A stretch of DNA of 12,355 bases from Prevotellaceae bacterium (GCA_031278495.1 JAITKG010000108.1:1-12355); one strand, 5' to 3'; shown: positions 1-5,723, counted from the first letter of the stretch. Notes: a model not told the origin generated them from the sequence alone. Translations and numbers: made by a program.

Positions 1-165
1 TTTATTGAAAACCGGCGAATACTAAAAAACAGGGATTCCCTGCAATCGGAAAAAGACAAGGCAAAAGAACAGTTGGCGAATATGCAAAATGTGTCCTATC
101 CTTTTTCCGTATTTTGGAAGTGGCACACTTTAGGTGATGCCTTTCTTGCGACACACTTTTCATAA
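1..165 (+). CDS. 3' end of an unidentified protein (54 residues visible)
   Basis: Frame 1 is open from the first base of the window to a TAA stop at 163-165. The visible tail begins with a charged, Lys/Glu/Gln-rich stretch (residues about 1-28, for example SEKDKAKEQLANMQ) that looks helical or coiled-coil, and ends in an aromatic segment, FWKWHTLGDAFLATHFS. Composition and the clean stop suggest real coding sequence rather than chance, but I do not recognise the family. It is convergent with aroC, whose stop lies 103 bases further on. The gap 166-268 shows no clear terminator hairpin. The overlapping minus-strand frame in the same interval looks like a shadow. Confidence 0.5.
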   Translation, partial: FIENRRILKNRDSLQSEKDKAKEQLANMQNVSYPFSVFWKWHTLGDAFLATHFS

Positions 166-268
166 TTGCCGGTATTTTCAAGCGGAAATCCAATCACTGC
201 ATACGCCAAATGGCTAAACCCAATTAGTCAAGCAGGGGCATATCAAAAAAATACTGCATTCTATAAGA

Positions 269-1252
269 TTACGCCACATCATTTTTCCGCGCCTGCGCCA
301 AATCCGCCAGCACAATGGCGGTAGCGGCTTCCACAATCACGGGGACGCGCAAGGCAATGCAAGCGTCATGGCGGCCATGTACGGAAAATGTTTCCATCTG
401 CCCGGTTTGCAGGTTGAAGGTGGTTTGCGGTCTGGCAATGCTCGAAGTGGGCTTTACGGCTACCCGGAAATATAATTCATTGCCATTGGTGATACCGCCG
501 TTGACGCCGCCAGCATGGTTGGTCTGCGTGATTCCGGCGGCGGAAATAAATGCGTCGTTATGCTCCGAACCGCAAAGCCGCGCAGCTTTGAAGCCGTCGC
601 CAAATTCAATGGCTTTAATGCCGGGAATGGAAAAAATCAAATGGCTCAAGAGTGATTCCACCGAATTAAAAAACGGACTGCCCCACCCTACCGGTATATT
701 TTTCGCCGAACAGGTTACAATGCCGCCAATCGAATTATTTTCCGCCACCGCCTTTTCCACCGCTGCGGCGATATGCGGGCTGCCGCCCGCTTCCGCCAGC
801 TCCGCCGTTACCGCCGCCGGCGCTATGAGTTTTTTTGCAATCACGCCTGCCGCTACCAATGCGACGGTCAAGCGTCCCGAGAAATGCCCGCTGCCGCGCA
901 AATCGTTAAAATCATTCCATTTTTTGGACGTCGTGAAGTCGGCATGTCCCGGACGGGGCGTGTGGCGGAAGCGTTCATAATCCGCCGGGCGGACGTCGCC
1001 GTTGTCAAAAAGTACCGCAATGGGCGCGCCGGTGGTAAAGCCGTCGTACACGCCACTGGCGATTTTGGGAACATCGGCTTCCCTGCGCGCCGTAGTGCCT
1101 TTTGCGCCGCCCCGCCGCCGTTGCAAGTCACTGGTAAAATCATCGGCAGCCAATGCTACGCCCGCCGGGCAGCCATCCACCAGCACGCCTGCCAGCGCGC
1201 CGTGCGACTCGCCAAAAATGCTGATCCTGAAAAATTGTCCAAAGGTATTCAT
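269..1252 (-). CDS. aroC: Chorismate synthase
   Basis: Catalyses the last shikimate-pathway step, conversion of 5-enolpyruvylshikimate-3-phosphate to chorismate, using reduced FMN in the cytoplasm. The 327-residue product carries the family signatures: GESHG near the N-terminus (residues 14-18, with H17), the RRRGG block (45-49), RHTPRPGHADFT (96-107, with H103), RGSGHFSGR (119-127), and GRHDACIALRVP near the C-terminus (about 293-304). Length is at the short end of the family (usually about 350-365); the shortening seems to lie in the variable middle (about residues 145-170), not in a motif. It lies downstream of aroA on the same strand and is probably co-transcribed with it. The ATG at 1252 directly abuts a heptamer repeat array, so there is no ordinary upstream leader or Shine-Dalgarno sequence. 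Confidence 0.96.
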   Translation of the reverse strand: MNTFGQFFRISIFGESHGALAGVLVDGCPAGVALAADDFTSDLQRRRGGAKGTTARREADVPKIASGVYDGFTTGAPIAVLFDNGDVRPADYERFRHTPRPGHADFTTSKKWNDFNDLRGSGHFSGRLTVALVAAGVIAKKLIAPAAVTAELAEAGGSPHIAAAVEKAVAENNSIGGIVTCSAKNIPVGWGSPFFNSVESLLSHLIFSIPGIKAIEFGDGFKAARLCGSEHNDAFISAAGITQTNHAGGVNGGITNGNELYFRVAVKPTSSIARPQTTFNLQTGQMETFSVHGRHDACIALRVPVIVEAATAIVLADLAQARKNDVA

Positions 1253-1255
1253 ATT

Positions 1256-1367
1256 AGTTGAAAGTTAAAAGTTGAAAGTTAAAAGTTGAAAGTTAAAAGT
1301 TAAAAGTTGAAAGTTGAAAGTTGAAAGTTAAAAGTTAAAAGTTGAAAGTTGAAAGTTAAAAGTTAAA
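1256..1367. repeat. Heptanucleotide tandem array, 16 x AGTT(G/A)AA
   Basis: Sixteen uninterrupted 7-bp units, each AGTTGAA or AGTTAAA, fill 112 bp. The two variants are mixed irregularly. Read on the minus strand, the direction of aroA and aroC transcription, the units are TTCAACT and TTTAACT. The array occupies essentially the whole aroA-aroC spacer and ends three bases before the aroC start codon. Similar short tracts are common between genes in Bacteroidota genomes. Unit-number change would alter the aroA-aroC distance and the aroC leader without touching a reading frame. Confidence 0.95.
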
Positions 1368-1398
1368 TTAGTCACATTAGCACATTAGTCACATTAGC
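1368..1398. repeat. Two copies of a 17-bp repeat overlapping the aroA 3' end
   Basis: The unit TTAGTCACATTAGCACA (1368-1384) is followed by a second copy matching for 14 bases (1385-1398). Within each unit ACATTAG itself recurs. The repeat directly continues the heptamer array and encodes the last residues and the stop codon of AroA (minus-strand TGA at 1372-1374). Confidence 0.85.
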
Positions 1399-2646
1399 CC
1401 GTGTTATTGTTTCCATGTCGGTGAAAAAGGCGGGATAGGATTTGTTTACGCACCGGGTATCGTCTATCTCTACCGCTTCGTCCGTGAAAAGCCCGGCACA
1501 GGCTGCCGCCATCGCTATGCGGTGGTCATGGAACGATGATACTTTTCCGCCATGCACGCTGCCGCCATGCACCGCCATTTCATTTTTTTCAATGGTAATG
1601 GTAACGCCCAGTTTCCCGAAAGTGTCCTGCAAAGCTGCCGCACGGTTGCTTTCCTTGTGCGCCAAGCGTTCCGCCCCTTCGATGATGGAAATGCCGTTGC
1701 AAAAAGCCGCCAGTAACGCCACCGGCGGAAATAAATCGGGACAGTCGGATGCGTTGAAACGAAAGGCATTCAAAGATCCGCGCCGCACCGTCAATGCGCC
1801 GTCAGCCCATTGCAGCTGTGCGCCGACCTGCTGCAATACCTGCAATATCGCCCGGTCAGCCTGCGCGCTGCCGGCATGTAAACCTTCCATCGTAATTTCG
1901 CCGCCAACCGCCGCCGCCGCCAGCCAAAAAGCTGCGCCGCTCCAATCGCCTTCTACGGTACAGGTTTGCGGCGTGTAGCGTTGGTTGCCGCGTATTCCAA
2001 ACCGTTCGTAGCCGTTGTTCTCTACAGCAATACCAAACGTTTGCAACAACTCCAGCGTCATATCCACATACGGGCGGCTGGCTAATTTTTTCACCGTTAT
2101 TTCGGAATCGCCCTGTAGCAGCGGCAGCGTCATTAACAACCCGGAAATGATTTGCGAACTGGCAGAAGCGTCTACCGTTGCCGTGCCGTGCTGCAATGCG
2201 CCGTGCAGTTGCAGGGGAAGATAGCGGTTGCCGGCAGCGGTTGCGGTAACGCCAAAGGCTGCCAGAGCGGTTATCAAATCATCCATCGGGCGGCGAAGCA
2301 ACGTGCCGCTGCCGGTAATTGCCGCCGCCGGGTAAAGCAATGCCGCCACCGGCGCAAACAACCGCGCACACAACGCCGACTCCCGCACATGCAACGAAAT
2401 GCCGGTTTCCGGCAAAGGGAAGCGGGTTTGCGGCACGCCGGTTATCCGGTAGCCGGCGGCGGTGGTTTCGATTTGCGCGCCCAATATTCCCGCAGCGTCC
2501 ACAGCCGCCAGCGCATCGCTGCACTGCGACGGGTTGCGCACTTCGCTTGCGCCCGGCGCCAACAATGCGGCTGCAATAGCACGCTGCGTCATGCTTTTTG
2601 AGGCGGGCGCGCATAAACTGCCCTGTATTTTCCGTTTACTATTCAT
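1372..2646 (-). CDS. aroA: 3-phosphoshikimate 1-carboxyvinyltransferase (EPSP synthase)
   Basis: Transfers enolpyruvate from PEP to shikimate-3-phosphate in the cytoplasm; the product feeds AroC, encoded just downstream. The 424-residue chain has the substrate-binding PASKSMTQRA block (14-23, K17 and S18), SASSQ (161-165), a CPDLFPP segment with the catalytic-type Asp (D304), HKESNR (330-335), and DHRIAMA (374-380). Length is normal. The usual GNAGTAxR motif is replaced by RESALCARLF (88-97), which keeps the arginine (R95) but not the Gly-Thr pair; a divergent subfamily is the likely explanation. The C-terminus (ANVTNVLM) is encoded by repeat DNA. Divergent from dacA; a TATGTTTG box on the minus strand is a candidate promoter. 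Confidence 0.95.
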   Translation of the reverse strand: MNSKRKIQGSLCAPASKSMTQRAIAAALLAPGASEVRNPSQCSDALAAVDAAGILGAQIETTAAGYRITGVPQTRFPLPETGISLHVRESALCARLFAPVAALLYPAAAITGSGTLLRRPMDDLITALAAFGVTATAAGNRYLPLQLHGALQHGTATVDASASSQIISGLLMTLPLLQGDSEITVKKLASRPYVDMTLELLQTFGIAVENNGYERFGIRGNQRYTPQTCTVEGDWSGAAFWLAAAAVGGEITMEGLHAGSAQADRAILQVLQQVGAQLQWADGALTVRRGSLNAFRFNASDCPDLFPPVALLAAFCNGISIIEGAERLAHKESNRAAALQDTFGKLGVTITIEKNEMAVHGGSVHGGKVSSFHDHRIAMAAACAGLFTDEAVEIDDTRCVNKSYPAFFTDMETITRANVTNVLM

Positions 2647-2661
2647 GTTCCCGTCTGCCGC

Positions 2662-2677
2662 CGGCGGGTTCCCGCCG
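2662..2677 (-). other. GC-rich hairpin in the aroA leader
   Basis: CGGCGGG and CCCGCCG are perfect inverted 7-bp arms around a TT centre, in an otherwise AT-rich promoter region and 16 bases upstream of the aroA ATG. In the transcript it could fold (the real loop would be larger than 2 nt). No run of T follows on the minus strand that would make it a clear terminator. A role in aroA expression is inference. Confidence 0.45.
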
Positions 2678-2715
2678 TATCCTTTTAAAAAGTTTGTATG
2701 GATGATTTTTGTTTA

Positions 2716-2723
2716 CAAACATA
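2716..2723 (-). promoter_or_regulatory. Candidate -7 box for aroA-aroC
   Basis: The minus strand reads TATGTTTG, a match to the Bacteroidota -7 consensus TAnnTTTG. It would place transcription start near 2712 and give a leader of about 65 nt that includes the GC-rich hairpin. The -33 element is weak (TTTC about 20 bases upstream). Confidence 0.5.
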
Positions 2724-2756
2724 CGGAATATTTTTAATTACTGAAAGTTTTTTTTG

Positions 2757-2764
2757 TACCTTTG
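2757..2764 (+). promoter_or_regulatory. Candidate -7 box for dacA
   Basis: TACCTTTG matches the TAnnTTTG consensus and lies only 8 bases before the dacA ATG, so the transcript would be nearly leaderless. No good -33 TTTG is visible at the expected spacing. It supports the start at 2773 only indirectly, because an upstream start would lie before the promoter. Confidence 0.5.
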
Positions 2765-2772
2765 CAGGCATT

Positions 2773-3561
2773 ATGCTTGGTTTTATCCATTTTAACCTGT
2801 CCGACGTATTGGATATTTTAGCGGTGGCATTCCTGCTGTACCAGATTTATAAACTCATTCGCGGTACGACGGCTATTAACATCTTTACCGGTATTTTGCT
2901 GCTTTATTTTTTGTGGTTTATCGTACGGGCATTGAATATGCAGCTTCTTTCGACCATACTGGGGCAAGTATTGGGCGTGGGTATTCTTGCGATTATTATC
3001 GTATTCCAGCAGGAAATACGCCGCTTCCTGCTGCATCTCGGGTCGCGCTTCAACAGCCAGCGTTACGCATGGCTGCAACGCTTGTTCAAGCAGCGCGCAC
3101 ATGCGCATATCGAACTGGATATTGATTCCATCATACGCGCCTGCCGGAAAATGTCGGAAACGGAAACCGGCGCCCTGATTGTGATTGAACGCCATTCGCC
3201 CATGTCTATGTATGCCGGTACCGGCGATATTATTGATGCGCGGATAAGCAGCCGGCTGCTTCAAAATCTTTTTTTCAAAAATGCGCCATTGCACGACGGC
3301 GCGGTCATTATCAGCCGCAATAAAATCTTTGCGGCACGCTGCACATTACCCATCAGCGAGCAGGTATATATTCCCGCGCAGTATGGCATGCGCCACCGCG
3401 CAGCCGTAGGGCTAACGGAGCAAACCGATGCTGTGGTGATTGTAGTATCCGAAGAAACCGGCGATATTTCCCTTGTAAAAAATGCCGTTATTAACCGCAT
3501 GGAAGGCGGCGTTAACGAATTGCGCGTAAAAATCTTTTCCGCATTAAGCGATATAAGTTAA
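2773..3561 (+). CDS. dacA: Diadenylate cyclase, membrane-bound CdaA/DacA type
   Basis: Makes cyclic di-AMP from two ATP; the second messenger controls osmolyte transport and cell-wall homeostasis in other bacteria. The 262-residue protein has three hydrophobic helices (about 10-28, 36-54 and 60-77) followed by a cytoplasmic DAC domain. The DAC domain carries both diagnostic motifs, DGA (175-177, in LHDGAVII) and RHR (207-209, in GMRHRAAVGL). The frame is open further upstream to 2698, but the extension overlaps the candidate promoter and does not resemble the family N-terminus; MLGFIHFNLSDVLDI does. In view, it is not paired with the cdaR or glmM genes that accompany it in Firmicutes. It ends 17 bases before the convergent plsY stop. 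Confidence 0.94.
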   Translation: MLGFIHFNLSDVLDILAVAFLLYQIYKLIRGTTAINIFTGILLLYFLWFIVRALNMQLLSTILGQVLGVGILAIIIVFQQEIRRFLLHLGSRFNSQRYAWLQRLFKQRAHAHIELDIDSIIRACRKMSETETGALIVIERHSPMSMYAGTGDIIDARISSRLLQNLFFKNAPLHDGAVIISRNKIFAARCTLPISEQVYIPAQYGMRHRAAVGLTEQTDAVVIVVSEETGDISLVKNAVINRMEGGVNELRVKIFSALSDIS

Positions 3562-3578
3562 GCGGGAAGCTCACGCCT

Positions 3579-4274
3579 TCATGCCTTACGCTTCGCGCCC
3601 GGAATGTCTATGGAAGGATTTTTGCGGATTTTTATTTTCTGTTCCGTGCCGTTGCGCAAACGCTTAATATTGTTCCGGTGGGTTATCAAAATCATAATCA
3701 TAGCCAGCACGCTGAATATTTCCAGCGTCAGCGGTTCGTAAGTATCCACCAATACGTCGAAAACCACAATCACGATAAAGGGAAAGGAAATTGCCGCGAT
3801 GATAGAACTCAACGAAACATAGCGGGTAATCAGCAGGAAAATGACGAAAATACCCAGCACTATCAACATCGCCGCAGGGAAGATAGCAAGAATAACGCCG
3901 GCAATGGTCGCCACGCCTTTTCCGCCCTTGAACGAAGCAAAAACAGGAAAGATATGCCCCAACACCGCCGCAACGCCCAGCGCAATCTGGAAACTCACAA
4001 AAGTATTGGACATAAACCGGTCGGGCGGCTCGGGATTTTTTTCCAACGCGGTCAGGAGGATTAAACAGACCGCCGCCGCGCCTTTGGCAAAATCCAGTAT
4101 AAAAACAGGCGCGGCGGCTTTCCAGCCCAGCACGCGCAATATATTGGTCGCTCCTGCATTTTTACTGCCGTGTTCGCGGACGTCTACATTATAAAACAAT
4201 TTTCCAATCCATAAAGCATTCGATATGGATCCAAGAAGATAGGCGGCAATAATTAACGCAATATAAAGAAACAT
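3579..4274 (-). CDS. plsY: Acyl-phosphate:glycerol-3-phosphate acyltransferase
   Basis: Integral membrane enzyme that moves an acyl group from acyl-phosphate to glycerol-3-phosphate, the first acylation step of phospholipid synthesis. The 231-residue chain is hydrophobic throughout. It has the three PlsY motifs: GSISN (15-19) leading to HGSKNAGATNILRVLG (35-50), GHIFPVFASFKGGKGVAT (106-123) with the GKG phosphate loop, and RYVSLSSI on a cytoplasmic loop. The ATG at 4274 is chosen over an in-frame ATG 105 bases upstream (4379) because the protein then begins directly with its first membrane helix and because a TATCTTTG promoter lies between the two. Slightly longer than the usual 195-215 residues, with a basic C-terminal tail. 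Confidence 0.94.
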   Translation of the reverse strand: MFLYIALIIAAYLLGSISNALWIGKLFYNVDVREHGSKNAGATNILRVLGWKAAAPVFILDFAKGAAAVCLILLTALEKNPEPPDRFMSNTFVSFQIALGVAAVLGHIFPVFASFKGGKGVATIAGVILAIFPAAMLIVLGIFVIFLLITRYVSLSSIIAAISFPFIVIVVFDVLVDTYEPLTLEIFSVLAMIMILITHRNNIKRLRNGTEQKIKIRKNPSIDIPGAKRKA

Positions 4275-4292
4275 GGTCGTATTTTTTTTGTG

Positions 4293-4300
4293 CAAAGATA
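4293..4300 (-). promoter_or_regulatory. -7 box of plsY
   Basis: Minus-strand TATCTTTG, a perfect TAnnTTTG match, 18 bases upstream of the plsY ATG at 4274. It predicts a leader of about 15 nt. The -33 element is not obvious. Confidence 0.65.
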
Positions 4301-4361
4301 TAAAAGTTTTGCAGAACCGCGTTTCGCGTATCAAGTTTCGATACGCAACATAAAACATTTT

Positions 4362-4391
4362 TTTGGATATTAAAAACATTTACTATCTTTG
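4362..4391 (+). promoter_or_regulatory. Strong Bacteroidota-type promoter (TTTG-N18-TATCTTTG)
   Basis: TTTG (4362-4365) is separated by 18 bases from TATCTTTG (4384-4391); both elements and spacing fit the Bacteroidota housekeeping promoter well. It fires rightward from near 4395 into the stop-interrupted small reading frame at 4451 and the AGCAC array, not into an intact gene. It is divergent from the plsY promoter. Confidence 0.65.
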
Positions 4392-4429
4392 TGCCCAACA
4401 AAACAACTTACGGCTTATAACTTACAATT

Positions 4430-4450
4430 TTTAACTTTCAACTATCAACT
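4430..4450 (+). repeat. Three heptamers related to the aroA-aroC array
   Basis: TTTAACT, TTCAACT and ATCAACT follow one another and end directly before the ATG at 4451. The first two are exact reverse-complement matches to units of the array at 1256-1367, so in both places the TTYAACT-type units sit immediately upstream of an ATG on the same strand. Confidence 0.75.
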
Positions 4451-4627
4451 ATGCCTGTGCAAAACTTCTTGATAAAATCCTGTGAAAACCCTTGCATCGT
4501 AAGGAAATTTAATGTAGCTTAGTGCTGCGCTGACGCAATCAGCACAGCACAGCACAGCACAGCACAGCACAGCACAGCACAGCACAGCACAGCACAGCAC
4601 AGCACAGCACAGTTGACTTCCCTTTAA
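4451..4627 (+). pseudogene. Stop-interrupted small reading frame running through the AGCAC array
   Basis: From the ATG at 4451 (MPVQNFLIKSCENP...), 23 codons are read to a TAG at 4520-4522. The same frame then stays open through the pentanucleotide array to TAA at 4625-4627. The post-stop part encodes ADAI, then the pentapeptide STAQH repeated, then LTSL. The frame would give 58 positions if the TAG were a sense codon. The good promoter upstream favours expression of at least the first 23 codons. I do not recognise a function; it may be a member of a repeated sequence family rather than a true gene. Array length changes would shift the frame after the array, because the unit is 5 bp. Confidence 0.35.
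4541..4610. repeat. Pentanucleotide tandem array, 14 x AGCAC
   Basis: Fourteen perfect 5-bp units with no interruption. Such perfect short arrays are prone to slippage. Read on the plus strand they encode a repeating STAQH peptide, and on the minus strand a Cys/Ala/Val/Leu repeat inside an open but otherwise unconvincing frame. Confidence 0.97.
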
Positions 4628-4734
4628 ACACCTTTCCGAAAGTAATTCTATCAGGGCTTGAAACCCTGGCAGGGTTTTGTACGCCTCCCTGCCGGGAAGC
4701 AAAAATTCAACCGAATTTTCTTTTCCCCACACTG

Positions 4735-4768
4735 CGGGAGAAAAACCACGCGCGTGGTTTTTCTCCCG
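4735..4768. repeat. Perfect 34-bp palindrome
   Basis: The arm CGGGAGAAAAACCACGC (4735-4751) is followed with no spacer by its exact reverse complement (4752-4768). As DNA it could extrude a cruciform; as RNA it would be a very stable hairpin from either strand, with an A-tract or T-tract in the stem. It lies in gene-free DNA, 108 bases after the stop that closes the STAQH frame. Possible roles are a bidirectional transcript end, a protein-binding site or a dispersed palindromic repeat; the sequence does not decide. Confidence 0.9.
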
Positions 4769-4874
4769 GACGTTCCAGCGAAGAAACCCCACAGGCAATT
4801 CATCCCCCGCATTCATGATCACAAACCAATTAAATAAAAATGAATAATGAAACAATGAACAATGCAACGGAGTA

Positions 4875-5092
4875 CGTCATTCCGACCGGAGCGGCGAGGC
4901 ACGAGCCGCGCAGCGGAGGAATCTGCCCCAACACGCAGACAGTTTGGGATAGACAGCGGGATATCGCAGCAGATTTATCGCCCGAAGGGCTTTCACCGCG
5001 CGTAGCGCATTTATCGCGCGAAGCGCTTTCACCGCCCGCAGCGCATGACGCAGCAGATTCCTCGACTTCGCTTCGCTCCGCTCGGAATGACG
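4875..5092. repeat. Composite inverted repeat (CGTCATTCCGA ... TCGGAATGACG)
   Basis: CGTCATTCCGA (4875-4885) and TCGGAATGACG (5082-5092) are perfect 11-bp inverted ends. Inside them GGAATCTGC (4918-4926) and GCAGATTCC (5053-5061) form a second inverted pair, so each side is a unit of about 40-52 bp, with a 126-bp core between. In translation it yields AERSE-type peptides often seen as spurious ORFs in bacterial genomes, which marks it as a dispersed repeat rather than a gene. Open frames on both strands here are rejected for that reason. Confidence 0.75.
4973..5044. repeat. 36-bp tandem duplication with hairpin-preserving changes
   Basis: Two adjacent 36-bp units (4973-5008 and 5009-5044) begin ATTTATCGC and end AGCGC. 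Each contains a small hairpin that differs in sequence but not in pairing: GCCC-GAA-GGGC in the first, GCGC-GAA-GCGC in the second. The second hairpin of each unit is perfect in copy one (GCGC-GTA-GCGC) and has one mismatch in copy two. Confidence 0.8.
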
Positions 5093-5193
5093 GGAAGAAG
5101 CAACGCCGGAATGACGGGAAGGGGGCGACGCTCGGAATGACGGGGGAAGCAACGCCGGAATGACGGGAAGCAACGCCGGAATGATGCAACAGC
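5084..5193. repeat. Degenerate 21-26 bp tandem repeat starting GGAATGACGGG
   Basis: Four units begin at 5084, 5108, 5134 and 5157, each GGAATGACGGG followed by an A/G-rich linker and usually CAACGCC; a partial fifth starts at 5178. The first unit overlaps the right end of the composite inverted repeat, so the tandem array appears to have grown from that end. Confidence 0.75.
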
Positions 5194-5196
5194 AGC

Positions 5197-5275
5197 CGTC
5201 ATTCCGACCGAAGCCCGCGAAGAATGAGCGGGCGGAGCGGAAGCCCCCTAACCCCCAAAGGGGGAACAGCGGGGC
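5197..5275. repeat. Further dispersed-repeat copy and CCCCC-AAA-GGGGG hairpin
   Basis: CGTCATTCCGACCG (5197-5210) repeats 4875-4888 in direct orientation. It is followed by a C-run/G-run element (CCCCC at 5252-5256, GGGGG at 5260-5264) that can form a short hairpin, flanked by GCCCC (5243-5247) and GGGGC (5271-5275). Any apparent coding here is an artefact of the repeat. Confidence 0.6.
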
Positions 5276-5340
5276 ACAGAACACGGGCGCAAAATGCGCA
5301 GTTCCGCTTCGGAATAACGGAGCGCATTTATCTTGTGTGT

Positions 5341-5367
5341 TCGATAAAAACAATAGCTTTTTATCGA
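5341..5367 (-). terminator. Hairpin downstream of the toxin-antitoxin locus
   Basis: TCGATAAAAA (5341-5350) and TTTTTATCGA (5358-5367) are perfect 10-bp inverted arms around a 7-base loop. On the minus strand it lies 19 bases after the last stop of the toxin remnant, where a terminator would be expected. The T-tract is inside the stem rather than after it, so the call is tentative. Confidence 0.4.
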
Positions 5368-5385
5368 GTACGTTTGATAAAAGTA

Positions 5386-5533
5386 CTAAGTGTTTGTTTG
5401 GTAATTAGAGATGATTTTATTGATATAGACATTACCATGCATGTTTGGCTTCGAGAGGGTGCTTGTCCCATTCCATTAAACCAATCAGGATGCCGGATAA
5501 GTCTATTTTAGCCTGATTACTATAATAAACCAT
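5386..5533 (-). pseudogene. Internally deleted RelE/ParE-type toxin
   Basis: The frame starts at ATG 5533-5531, inside the last codons of the antitoxin gene, and reads MVYYSNQAKIDLSGILIGL... for 33 residues to a TAA at 5434-5432. The YSNQAKxDL opening is typical of RelE/ParE-family toxins (normally about 95-105 residues). Directly after the last Trp codon, shifted by one base, another frame (5433-5386) reads NVYINKIISNYQTNT and stops; this resembles the C-terminal strand of the same toxins. The simplest reading is a deletion of the middle (roughly 50 codons), which also broke the frame. The remaining piece should be inactive. Family assignment is from motif memory, so moderate confidence. Confidence 0.6.
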
Positions 5534-5723
5534 TACTTTTTGAATAATTTATGATATCTTCTTTGACGGAACGAACAAATTTTTCCCCTGTCATATATCC
5601 TTCCGGTACTTTGCCGGTAACGGCAGGATTTTCAAATTCGATGCCTTTACGTACCTTGCAAAAATCACGCATAAAGCGTTTGCCTGCTGCCGTAGTATCG
5701 TCGATTTTTACTGTGTGTATCAT
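5520..5723 (-). CDS. Antitoxin of a type II toxin-antitoxin pair
   Basis: A 67-residue protein that begins MIHTVKIDDTTAAGKRFMRD and ends with VPEGYMTGEKFVRSVKEDI and a short tail. The PEGYMTxExF segment near the C-terminus is characteristic of a small antitoxin family paired with RelE/ParE-like toxins in Bacteroidota. The stop overlaps the first codons of the toxin reading frame (14 bases shared, 5520-5533), the usual arrangement for translational coupling. The antitoxin itself appears intact although its toxin is broken. Its own promoter (TAAATTTG) and a palindrome that fits an operator lie just upstream. It would normally bind and neutralise the toxin and repress its own promoter. Confidence 0.65.
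   Translation of the reverse strand: MIHTVKIDDTTAAGKRFMRDFCKVRKGIEFENPAVTGKVPEGYMTGEKFVRSVKEDIINYSKSNGLL

Noticed and set aside
2..193. Minus-strand frame of 63 codons
   Set aside because: No motif, and it is opposite a plus-strand frame with more protein-like composition that runs in from the window edge.
315..1268. Several plus-strand frames over aroC
   Set aside because: Shadows of aroC, with no recognisable motifs.
2698..2772. Upstream extension of the dacA frame
   Set aside because: Overlaps both divergent promoter elements and adds 25 residues not resembling the family N-terminus.
4275..4379. Upstream extension of plsY by 35 residues
   Set aside because: Contains the TATCTTTG promoter and would precede the first membrane helix with a non-family sequence.
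4445..4867. Minus-strand frame of 140 codons through the AGCAC array
   Set aside because: Much of its length is the repeat and the 34-bp palindrome; low-complexity Cys-rich translation and no promoter or homologous motif recognised. It may be a dispersed repeat, not a gene.
4973..5193. Possible CRISPR array
   Set aside because: Only two 36-bp units, adjacent with no spacers, followed by a different degenerate tandem repeat; no cas genes in view.
4830..5408. Overlapping frames on both strands with AERSE/SERSEAKSRNLL-type peptides
   Set aside because: Typical spurious translations of a dispersed palindromic repeat.
5224..5511. Plus-strand frame of 95 codons
   Set aside because: Starts in the repeat island and then runs antisense to the toxin remnant.
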